From contig CAJKQX010000004.1 of the NCBI GenBank assembly GCA_905202125.1, forward strand, positions 3,322 to 67,321: DNA of 64,000 bases, in the 5' to 3' direction. A program made the translations under genes and the position numbers. Of this stretch, positions 1-7,738 are shown one piece after another. The DNA comes from an uncultured Prevotella sp. (GTDB lineage: Bacteria > Bacteroidota > Bacteroidia > Bacteroidales > Bacteroidaceae). Under the pieces are notes generated by a model. It searched no databases. It saw only the letters and a program-made list of their open reading frames with translations, and was not told where the DNA came from. The stretch's first letter is position 1. The number at the start of each line of letters is the position of its first letter.

Positions 1-339
1 TATGGGTTGAAATCATTGGGTCTGAATACATTATTTGTAAGCAGAGAGAAAAAAGCCAATTCAATAACATATCAGGAATTAACGCCGGAAATCATCAAAA
101 AATACAACGTCATCGTCAATTGCACACCATTGGGGATGTATCCCAAAGTGGACAGTTGTCCCGACATCCCATACGAGGCGATGGACAATCACACAATATT
201 GTATGACCTGATATACAATCCTGACAAAACATTGTTCATGAAACGCGGCGCCCAATATGGCGCGACCACAAAGAATGGTATCGAAATGCTCTTGTTACAA
301 GCATTTGCAAGTTGGAATTTTTGGAATGGTAATGACTAA
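1..339 (+). CDS. aroE: Shikimate dehydrogenase, C-terminal part (cut by window edge)
   Basis: The reading frame is open from base 1, so only the last 113 or so residues of AroE are present. AroE reduces 3-dehydroshikimate to shikimate with NADPH in the pathway to aromatic amino acids. The visible part is the C-terminal nucleotide-binding half: NCTPLGMYP is the family motif after the Rossmann fold, followed by a YDLIYNPDKT block and the C-terminal NGIEMLLLQAFASWNFW helix. The stop is 12 bases before purM, so the two are probably cotranscribed. The family call is safe. The true start lies outside the window. Confidence 0.9.
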   Translation, partial: YGLKSLGLNTLFVSREKKANSITYQELTPEIIKKYNVIVNCTPLGMYPKVDSCPDIPYEAMDNHTILYDLIYNPDKTLFMKRGAQYGATTKNGIEMLLLQAFASWNFWNGND

Positions 340-351
340 GAATACATTAAT

Positions 352-1521
352 ATGAATAACTCGAACCGCTACATGCTGCGAGGAGTAAGTGCAGCAAAAG
401 AAGATGTACACAACGCGATAAAAAACATAGATAAAGGCATCTACCCCAAAGCCTTCTGTAAAATAATTCCGGATATTCTCGGCGGCGATCCCGAATATTG
501 CAATATCATGCATGCCGACGGAGCCGGTACAAAATCATCACTCGCCTATATGTACTGGAAAGAAACAGGCGACATCAGCGTATGGAAAGGCATCGCACAG
601 GACGCAATCGTAATGAACACGGACGACCTCTTGTGCGTAGGTGCTGTGGACAACATACTGGTCTCAAGCACAATAGGAAGAAACAAGATGCTTGTACCAG
701 GCGAAGTGATATCAGCTGTCATCAATGGCACCGACGAACTGTTGTCCGAGATGAGAAAAATGGGTATCGGCATTTATGCAACAGGAGGCGAAACGGCTGA
801 TGTGGGTGACCTTGTGAGAACCATAATCGTAGATTCTACCGTGACTTGCCGTATGAAACGCAAGGATGTAATTGACAATGCCAACATTCATCCGGGTGAC
901 GTAATCGTGGGCTTGGCATCTTTCGGACAAGCCACATACGAAGACAGATACAACGGAGGTATGGGTAGCAACGGTCTGACAAGCGCAAGACACGACGTAT
1001 TCTCTAAATATCTGTCTGAGAAATATCCCGAAAGTTACGACCACGCGGTACCCGAAGAATTGGTTTACAGCGGAAAATACAAACTGACGGATAAAGTTGA
1101 CGGCCTGAATGTGAACGCAGGACAGCTCGTACTCTCCCCCACACGTACCTATGCCCCGGTAATAAAAAAGATATTGGACGAAATGCGTCCGGATATTCAT
1201 GGCATGATCCATTGCACAGGTGGCGCTCAAACCAAAGTTATGCACTTTGTCAACGACAACTGCCATGTCGTGAAGGACAATATGTTTGACGTGCCTCCAT
1301 TGTTCAGAATGATACAAGAAGAAAGCTGTACCGACTGGAAAGAAATGTACAAAGTCTTCAATATGGGTCACCGCATGGAAATCTACGTGTCACCAGAAAA
1401 CGCCGAAAGGATAATTGAGATAAGCAAGAGTTTCAACATCGATGCCCAAATCATAGGACGCGTTGAAGAAGGAACACGCAGCCTTACAATAAAGTCAGAA
1501 TTTGGAGAATTTAATTATTAA
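352..1521 (+). CDS. purM: Phosphoribosylformylglycinamidine cyclo-ligase (AIR synthase)
   Basis: 389 residues. PurM closes formylglycinamidine ribonucleotide to aminoimidazole ribonucleotide with ATP in purine synthesis. The AIR-synthase fold is recognisable from the glycine-rich stretch near residue 60 (HADGAGTKSS), the DDLLCVGA block near residue 94 and GGETADVGDLV near residue 146. It is longer than the roughly 345 residues of the E. coli enzyme; as I recall this longer form is usual in Bacteroidetes. It lies 12 bases after aroE and 14 before prfA. I see nothing irregular in it. Confidence 0.9.
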   Translation: MNNSNRYMLRGVSAAKEDVHNAIKNIDKGIYPKAFCKIIPDILGGDPEYCNIMHADGAGTKSSLAYMYWKETGDISVWKGIAQDAIVMNTDDLLCVGAVDNILVSSTIGRNKMLVPGEVISAVINGTDELLSEMRKMGIGIYATGGETADVGDLVRTIIVDSTVTCRMKRKDVIDNANIHPGDVIVGLASFGQATYEDRYNGGMGSNGLTSARHDVFSKYLSEKYPESYDHAVPEELVYSGKYKLTDKVDGLNVNAGQLVLSPTRTYAPVIKKILDEMRPDIHGMIHCTGGAQTKVMHFVNDNCHVVKDNMFDVPPLFRMIQEESCTDWKEMYKVFNMGHRMEIYVSPENAERIIEISKSFNIDAQIIGRVEEGTRSLTIKSEFGEFNY

Positions 1522-1535
1522 GTACCCCATTAAAG

Positions 1536-2648
1536 ATGGCCGAACAAAACAACATATTAGATAAACTCGATGGTCTGGAGAGTAGATACGAAGAAGTGTC
1601 GACCCTCATCACCGACCCCGCGGTGATATCCGACCAACCCCGTTTCATAAAACTCACAAAAGAATACAAAGATCTGGGCGATTTGATGAACGCCCGTAAG
1701 CGATATATCGAATGCCTTAACTCCATCAAGGAGGCTAAAGACATTCTCACATCCGAAAATGATCCGGATTTGAGAGAGCTTGCCCGTGAGGAATTGTCAA
1801 ACAATGAGGAAATACTGCCCCGAATAGAGGAAGAAATCAAAATAGCACTCATTCCCAAAGATCCCGAAGACGCCAAGAACATACAAATGGAAATACGTGC
1901 GGGAGCAGGAGGCGACGAGGCTGCGCTATTTGCCGGTGACCTTTTCGGCATGTACAAGAGATACTGCGATTCCAAAGGATGGAATCTTTCGGTGACGAGT
2001 GTCAGCGAAGGAGCTGTCGGCGGATACAAGGAAATCGACTTTGCCGTAAGCGGCGACAATGTGTATGGCACCATGAAATACGAATCAGGCGTCCACAGGG
2101 TACAACGCGTTCCAGCTACAGAGACACAAGGACGCATGCACACCAGTGCCGCAACAGTTGCCGTATTGCCCGAAGCCGACAAGTTTGAAGTGAACATCAA
2201 TGAAGGTGATATCAAATGGGATACATTCAGAAGTAGTGGCGCCGGCGGACAGAATGTAAACAAAGTGGAATCAGGAGTACGTCTGCGCTATCCCTGGAAG
2301 AATCCTAATACGGGAGAAGTGGAAGAAATCTTGATTGAATGTACCGAAACGCGAGATCAGCCCAAAAACAAAGAAAGAGCATTGTCGAGACTGCGTACAT
2401 TCATATACGACCGCGAACATCAGAAATATATCGACGATATTGCAAGCCGACGCAAGACACTCGTCTCGACCGGTGACCGCAGTGCCAAAATCCGAACATA
2501 CAACTATCCGCAGGGACGCGTCACTGATCACAGGATAGGATTCACCACTCATGACCTTCAGGGATTTATGGCCGGCAACATACAAGATATGATCGATGCT
2601 CTCACCGTAGCCGAGAATGCAGAACGAATGAAAGAAACAGAATTATAA
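1536..2648 (+). CDS. prfA: Peptide chain release factor 1
   Basis: 370 residues, normal for RF1. It ends translation at UAA and UAG. The GGQ motif that triggers peptidyl-tRNA hydrolysis is present (GAGGQNVNKVESG), and the codon-recognition tripeptide is PAT (in RVPATETQGR), which marks RF1 rather than RF2 (SPF). The N-terminal third is charged and helical as expected for domain 1. It is closely packed between purM and pyrF, so it probably sits in a housekeeping transcription unit with them. No frameshift site is visible, as expected since programmed frameshifting belongs to prfB. Confidence 0.95.
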   Translation: MAEQNNILDKLDGLESRYEEVSTLITDPAVISDQPRFIKLTKEYKDLGDLMNARKRYIECLNSIKEAKDILTSENDPDLRELAREELSNNEEILPRIEEEIKIALIPKDPEDAKNIQMEIRAGAGGDEAALFAGDLFGMYKRYCDSKGWNLSVTSVSEGAVGGYKEIDFAVSGDNVYGTMKYESGVHRVQRVPATETQGRMHTSAATVAVLPEADKFEVNINEGDIKWDTFRSSGAGGQNVNKVESGVRLRYPWKNPNTGEVEEILIECTETRDQPKNKERALSRLRTFIYDREHQKYIDDIASRRKTLVSTGDRSAKIRTYNYPQGRVTDHRIGFTTHDLQGFMAGNIQDMIDALTVAENAERMKETEL

Positions 2649-2653
2649 AATAT

Positions 2654-3481
2654 ATGAACAAGCAACAATTAATCCAAGAGATAAAAAACAAGAAATCATT
2701 TCTTTGTGTAGGATTGGATACAGACTTGAACAAAGTTCCTCAACATATTCTTGAAGAAGAAGAACCGATATTCAGTTTCAACAAACAAATCATAGATGCG
2801 ACAGCCCCCTATTGCGTTGCATACAAACCCAATTTGGCTTTTTACGAAGCATACGGCGTGAATGGTATCATCGCATTCGAAAAGACTATCAAATATCTGA
2901 AAGAATACTATCCCGACCATTTCATAATCGCCGACGCCAAGCGTGGAGATATTGGAAATACCAGCGCAATGTATGCCAGGACATTCTTTGAGCAATACGA
3001 TATCGATGCTGTAACCGTAGCTCCATATATGGGCGAAGACAGCGTCTCACCATTTCTCACATACAAAGACAAATGGGTCATTCTGCTCGCGCTGACAAGC
3101 AACAAAGGAAGTAATGATTTCCAATTGAACGAGGACAAGAATGGCGAACGCCTATTTGAGAAAGTGCTAAGGCAATCGATGCAATGGGGCAATACGGGAA
3201 ACATGATGTATGTGGTCGGTGCCACTCAAGGCAAGATGTTCGAAGACATCAGACGTATCGTTCCAGATAGTTTCCTGCTTGTTCCCGGTGTGGGAGCGCA
3301 AGGCGGTTCGTTGCAGGAGGTATGCAAATACGGAATGAGTAAAGACTGCGGCCTTCTTGTCAACAGTTCCAGAGGAATTATCTACGCAAGTCCTGACCGT
3401 GACTTTGCCGATGTGGCTGCACAAAAAGCCAAAGAATTGCAGCAACAGATGAAAACAGAACTTGAAAAACATCAAATATAA
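2654..3481 (+). CDS. pyrF: Orotidine 5'-phosphate decarboxylase
   Basis: 275 residues. It decarboxylates OMP to UMP, the last step of de novo pyrimidine synthesis. The catalytic Lys-Asp motif is present as DAKRGDIGNTS, in the arrangement of the longer PyrF subfamily (about 270 residues rather than 230). LCVGLDTD near the N-terminus and a late PGVGAQGG phosphate-binding loop also fit. It begins 5 bases after the prfA stop. The roughly 100-base gap after it holds the lpxD promoter. Confidence 0.93.
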   Translation: MNKQQLIQEIKNKKSFLCVGLDTDLNKVPQHILEEEEPIFSFNKQIIDATAPYCVAYKPNLAFYEAYGVNGIIAFEKTIKYLKEYYPDHFIIADAKRGDIGNTSAMYARTFFEQYDIDAVTVAPYMGEDSVSPFLTYKDKWVILLALTSNKGSNDFQLNEDKNGERLFEKVLRQSMQWGNTGNMMYVVGATQGKMFEDIRRIVPDSFLLVPGVGAQGGSLQEVCKYGMSKDCGLLVNSSRGIIYASPDRDFADVAAQKAKELQQQMKTELEKHQI

Positions 3482-3546
3482 AGGCCTGTAAACGAAATAC
3501 GTAACATTATTCCTGAATATAGTCCGCATTTCCAAATAAAAATTAT

Positions 3547-3554
3547 TATATTTG
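3547..3554 (+). promoter_or_regulatory. Promoter -7 element for lpxD
   Basis: TATATTTG matches the Bacteroidetes primary sigma -7 consensus TAnnTTTG, 25 bases before the lpxD start. No TTTG stands 19-21 bases upstream, so only half of the promoter is supported. Confidence 0.5.
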
Positions 3555-3579
3555 CAGATAATATACAAAGAAAATTGAA

Positions 3580-4608
3580 ATGGAATTTACAGCTAAACAA
3601 ATATCTGATTTCATTTGCGGCACAATCGAAGGCGATGAAAATGCCAGTGTTCACACTTTTGCCAAGATAGAAGAAGGTGTGCCGGGAGCAATATCATTTC
3701 TTTCCAACCCCAAATACACACATTATATATATAATACGAAATCCTCAATCGTCTTGATTGACAAGAGCGTTGAGTTGGAAAAACCTGTAACAACCACATT
3801 GATTCGTGTAGACAATGCATACGAATGTATTGCCAAACTGCTACAATTGTACGAAGCAAGCAAGCCCCAAAAGACGGGAATAGACTCATTGGCTTATATA
3901 TCACCCAAAGCAACCATTGGAAAAGACTGCTACATTGGAGCTTTCGCTTACATTGGAGACAACGCGCAGATAGGTGACGGTTGTTGTATCCACCCACATG
4001 CGGTTGTCTGCGATAATGCAAAACTTGGAAACAATTGTCTGATTTACCCGAATGTAACGATATATCATGGCTGTAAATTGGGTACCAACGTCACAATACA
4101 TGCCGGTTCGGTCATTGGAGCTGATGGTTTCGGATTCGCACCAAACACAGAAGGATATGATAAGATACCACAGATTGGCATCGTGACAATCGAAGACAAT
4201 GTGGAAATTGGTGCAAATACGTGTATCGACCGCTCTACAATGGGAAGTACCATAATACATAAAGGTGTGAAATTGGACAATCTGGTACAAGTGGCCCATA
4301 ACGTAGAGATTGGCGAAAACACTGTAATGTCAGCTCAAGTAGGCATTGCGGGCAGTACAAAAGTCGGCTCATGGTGTATGTTTGGAGGCCAGGTAGGTCT
4401 GGCAGGACATATTACAATAGGTGATAAGACTTTCTTGGGCGCCCAATCTGGAGTGCCGGGCAATCTGAAAGGCAACGAGACACTTATCGGAACACCGCCA
4501 ATGAAACCCCAAGCTTATTTCAAGTCTCAGGCCATCTTCCGTAAACTACCCGAACTATACAAGCAGGTGGCAGAACTTCAAAAGCAAATCGACGAATTAA
4601 AGAAATAA
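3580..4608 (+). CDS. lpxD: UDP-3-O-acylglucosamine N-acyltransferase
   Basis: 342 residues. LpxD adds the second hydroxyacyl chain to the glucosamine of lipid A, in the cytoplasm. The N-terminal uridine-binding domain (residues 1-100) is followed by a long run of hexapeptide repeats forming the left-handed beta helix (about 105-310). The putative catalytic His lies in VQVAHNVEIG. The C-terminus ends in a short Lys/Gln/Glu-rich helix, as in other LpxD. It is first in a lipid A operon (lpxD, lpxC-fabZ, lpxA), 16 bases before the next gene. Confidence 0.95.
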   Translation: MEFTAKQISDFICGTIEGDENASVHTFAKIEEGVPGAISFLSNPKYTHYIYNTKSSIVLIDKSVELEKPVTTTLIRVDNAYECIAKLLQLYEASKPQKTGIDSLAYISPKATIGKDCYIGAFAYIGDNAQIGDGCCIHPHAVVCDNAKLGNNCLIYPNVTIYHGCKLGTNVTIHAGSVIGADGFGFAPNTEGYDKIPQIGIVTIEDNVEIGANTCIDRSTMGSTIIHKGVKLDNLVQVAHNVEIGENTVMSAQVGIAGSTKVGSWCMFGGQVGLAGHITIGDKTFLGAQSGVPGNLKGNETLIGTPPMKPQAYFKSQAIFRKLPELYKQVAELQKQIDELKK

Positions 4609-4624
4609 TAAATACCTAAATATT

Positions 4625-6010
4625 ATGTTGAAACAAATGTCTCTCAAAGGCAGTTTCTCGCTTTGCGGCAAGGGACTACACACAGGATTGAGTCTGACAG
4701 TAACATTCAATCCGGCACCTGAAAATACCGGATACAAAATCCAACGTATTGACCTTGACGGAATGCCGGTAATCGACGCCATAGCCGAAAACGTAATAGA
4801 TACGCAGCGTGGAACAGTATTAGGAAAAGGAGATGTACGCGTTTCCACTGTCGAACATGGACTTGCAGCATTATATGCATTAGGAATTGACAACTGCTTT
4901 ATTCAGGTGAATGGCCCGGAATTTCCTATTCTCGACGGAAGTGCGGCAATGTACGTACAAAAGATTAAGGAAGTTGGAATCGAAGAATTGAACACACCGA
5001 AAGATTGGTATATTATAAGACACAAGATTGAAATAAGAGACAAAGAAAGTGGTTCGTGCATCACCATCCTGCCGGACGAAGAGTTCAGTCTCACGGCAAT
5101 GTGTTCGTTCAACTCCAAATTCATTAGCAGCCAATTCGCCACATTAGACAAAATTGAAAATTTTGTCTCCGAGATAGCCCCAGCCCGAACATTCGTATTT
5201 GTTCGTGATATCGAACCTCTTCTCAAGGCAAAACTCATCAAAGGAGGCGATTTGGACAATGCAATCGTCATATACGAGAAACAAACGACACAAGAACATC
5301 TCGACCAGTTGGCCGACATGCTCAAAGTTGAACATCGAAACGCTGAAGAATTAGGATACATCCAACACAAGCCATTGGTTTGGGATAATGAATGTACCCG
5401 CCATAAACTATTGGATATCATTGGTGATATGGCACTTATCGGCAAACCGATAAAGGGAAGAATCATTGCTACGCGTCCCGGACATACTATCAACAACAAG
5501 TTTGCCCGACAGATGCGCAAAGAAATAAAGAAACACGAAATACAAGCACCGATTTACAATCCTAACGATGCCCCGATTATGGACAACATCCGAATCAGGG
5601 AGCTCCTGCCCCATCGCTATCCGATGCAATTAGTGGACAAGGTGATATCCATCGGCGCTACAAGCATCGTAGGAATAAAGAATATCACGAGTAACGAGCC
5701 ATTCTTTATGGGACATTTTCCACAAGAGCCAGTCATGCCCGGAGTATTACAAATTGAGGCTATGGCTCAATGTGGGGGATTGCTCGTCCTCAATACAGTA
5801 GAAGAACCGGAACGATGGTCAACATATTTCTTGAAAATAGATGACGTGAAATTCCGTCAGAAAGTTGTACCGGGCGATACATTAATTTTCAAAGTAGATC
5901 TGCTCGCGCCAGTACGCCACGGTATCTCATCCATGAAAGGATATGTCTTCGTTGGCGATCACATTGTATCTGAAGCCACATTTACTGCTCAGATTGTAAA
6001 AAACAAATAA
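4625..6010 (+). CDS. lpxC: LpxC-FabZ fusion: UDP-3-O-acyl-GlcNAc deacetylase and hydroxyacyl-ACP dehydratase
   Basis: 461 residues, two enzymes in one chain. Residues 1-305 are LpxC, the zinc deacetylase of lipid A synthesis: zinc ligands His78 (STVEHGLAAL), His260 and Asp264 (HKLLDIIGD) are present. Residues 320-461 are FabZ, the dehydratase of fatty acid elongation: catalytic His364 in FMGHFP and Glu378 in VLQIEAMAQ. The fusion is known in Bacteroidetes and couples two enzymes that compete for the hydroxyacyl-ACP pool. Fourteen bases separate it from lpxA. Confidence 0.95.
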   Translation: MLKQMSLKGSFSLCGKGLHTGLSLTVTFNPAPENTGYKIQRIDLDGMPVIDAIAENVIDTQRGTVLGKGDVRVSTVEHGLAALYALGIDNCFIQVNGPEFPILDGSAAMYVQKIKEVGIEELNTPKDWYIIRHKIEIRDKESGSCITILPDEEFSLTAMCSFNSKFISSQFATLDKIENFVSEIAPARTFVFVRDIEPLLKAKLIKGGDLDNAIVIYEKQTTQEHLDQLADMLKVEHRNAEELGYIQHKPLVWDNECTRHKLLDIIGDMALIGKPIKGRIIATRPGHTINNKFARQMRKEIKKHEIQAPIYNPNDAPIMDNIRIRELLPHRYPMQLVDKVISIGATSIVGIKNITSNEPFFMGHFPQEPVMPGVLQIEAMAQCGGLLVLNTVEEPERWSTYFLKIDDVKFRQKVVPGDTLIFKVDLLAPVRHGISSMKGYVFVGDHIVSEATFTAQIVKNK

Positions 6011-6024
6011 TACACACATCAACA

Positions 6025-6795
6025 ATGAATCAGATCAGTCCATTAGCATACGTACATCCCGAAGCAAAAATAGGAGAAGACAACATTATCGGACCATTTT
6101 GCTATATTGATAAGGATGTTGTAATTGGCAACAACAACGTTTTTCAAAACAGTGTGACAATCAATTTCGGCGCACGTATCGGCAACAACAACGAAATATT
6201 TCCTGGAGCCAGTATATCAACAAAGCCGCAGGACTTGAAATTCCGTGGAGAAGAAACGACCTGTGAGATAGGCGACAACAACAGCATACGTGAAAACGTA
6301 ACTATCTCACGTGGTACAGCATCAAAAGGCAAAACAGTTGTCGGCAGCAACAATCTTCTCATGGAGAATATGCACGTTGCACACGACTGCGTTCTCGGCA
6401 GCAATTTGATTATTGGTAATTCTACAAAATTTGCCGGAGAAGTAACCATAGACGACAATGCTATTGTCAGCGCGGCAGTCCTTTGCCATCAATTCTGCAA
6501 AATCGGCGGATATGTAATGATACAAGGTGGATGCCGATTCAGTCAAGACATACCACCATATATCATTGCAGGCAAAGAACCGACAAGATACGCAGGTATT
6601 AATTTGGTTGGACTGCGTCGTCGCGGATTCTCCAACGAGTTGATTGAGCACATTCACAATGCTTACAGATGTCTTTATTCCAAAGGAATTTTGGCTGAAG
6701 GAATAGCCGAAATAAAAAGCACAATGCAAATAACAAAAGAGATACAATACATCATCGATTTTGTAGAATCATCTAAACGCGGAATTATCCGTTAA
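6025..6795 (+). CDS. lpxA: Acyl-ACP--UDP-N-acetylglucosamine O-acyltransferase
   Basis: 256 residues, standard length. LpxA catalyses the first step of lipid A synthesis, transfer of a hydroxyacyl chain to UDP-GlcNAc O-3. Hexapeptide repeats cover residues 1-190 and the catalytic His is in MHVAHDCVLGSN. The C-terminal helical part (residues 195-256, from GLRRRGFS) is intact. The stop codon directly abuts the ATG of miaA, with no intervening base, which suggests coupled translation. Confidence 0.95.
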   Translation: MNQISPLAYVHPEAKIGEDNIIGPFCYIDKDVVIGNNNVFQNSVTINFGARIGNNNEIFPGASISTKPQDLKFRGEETTCEIGDNNSIRENVTISRGTASKGKTVVGSNNLLMENMHVAHDCVLGSNLIIGNSTKFAGEVTIDDNAIVSAAVLCHQFCKIGGYVMIQGGCRFSQDIPPYIIAGKEPTRYAGINLVGLRRRGFSNELIEHIHNAYRCLYSKGILAEGIAEIKSTMQITKEIQYIIDFVESSKRGIIR

Positions 6796-7698
6796 ATGAA
6801 AACACTAATAGTCATACTTGGCCCTACCGGTATCGGTAAGACCGAGTTAAGCCTGAAAATTGCAAAACATTATAATCTGCCGATAATCAATGCTGATTCT
6901 CGGCAGATATTTTCAGAAATACCTATTGGAACAGCCGCTCCTACCAAAGAACAACAGCAAGACGTAAAACACTATTTTGTCGGAACGCATCACATTCAGG
7001 ATTATTACAGTGCTTCCATGTTTGAGCAAGATGTATTGACTCTTTGTGATAATCTATTTAAAGAAAAAGATCTTGCAATAATGAGCGGAGGCAGTATGAT
7101 GTATATTGATGCCGTATGTGATGGAATCGATGACATACCGACAGTCGACGATGCTACAAGAGAATGGATGAAAAAAAGATTGAGCGAAGAAGGTCTTCCG
7201 ACTCTTGTCGAAGAATTGAAACAACTTGATTACGAACATTGGCAAATAGTAGACAAGAACAATCCACGTCGCGTGGTTCACGCTCTTGAAATTTGTCACA
7301 TGACAGGACAACCTTATACATCATTCAGAAAAAAAGAACTTAAACAACGTCCTTTTCAAATCATCAAAATCGGTTTGACGGACACTCGTGATAAACTTTA
7401 CGAAAAAATCAATTCAAGAGTTCTTAAAATGATGGAAATGGGATTTCTCGACGAAGCCCGGAATGTGTTTCCGCTTCGAGGGCTTAATGCATTGAATACA
7501 GTGGGATACAAAGAACTGTTCGAGTATTTTGACGGCAACATCACATTAGATGATGCCATAGCAAAGATACAAAGCAACAGCCGACGATACTGTCGCAAAC
7601 AACAAACATGGTTCAAACGCGATCAAAATATCAAATGGTTTTCGCCCGACAATATTAAAGAAATCATAAATTATATAGACAACAAGCTACATAATTAA
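6796..7698 (+). CDS. miaA: tRNA dimethylallyltransferase
   Basis: 300 residues. MiaA attaches dimethylallyl to A37 of tRNAs that read U-starting codons. The P-loop GPTGIGKTELS is at residues 8-18, the catalytic Asp is in NADSRQIF (near residue 36), and the C-terminal half has the NTVGYKELF and KQQTWFKRD blocks that bind tRNA. It starts on the base after the lpxA stop. Pairing of miaA with lpx genes is a common Bacteroidetes order. The next gene has its own promoter-like element. Confidence 0.95.
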   Translation: MKTLIVILGPTGIGKTELSLKIAKHYNLPIINADSRQIFSEIPIGTAAPTKEQQQDVKHYFVGTHHIQDYYSASMFEQDVLTLCDNLFKEKDLAIMSGGSMMYIDAVCDGIDDIPTVDDATREWMKKRLSEEGLPTLVEELKQLDYEHWQIVDKNNPRRVVHALEICHMTGQPYTSFRKKELKQRPFQIIKIGLTDTRDKLYEKINSRVLKMMEMGFLDEARNVFPLRGLNALNTVGYKELFEYFDGNITLDDAIAKIQSNSRRYCRKQQTWFKRDQNIKWFSPDNIKEIINYIDNKLHN

Positions 7699-7708
7699 AC
7701 TATTTTCG

Positions 7709-7716
7709 TACATTTG
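7709..7716 (+). promoter_or_regulatory. Promoter -7 element for the class A PBP gene
   Basis: TACATTTG, a full match to TAnnTTTG, 22 bases before the ATG. No clear -33 TTTG is seen. Confidence 0.5.
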
Positions 7717-7738
7717 CATAAATCATTAAGATTGAAGA

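Noticed and set aside
712..1371. 219-codon open frame on the minus strand
   Set aside because: Antisense shadow of purM with a Cys/His/Val-rich translation that matches nothing.
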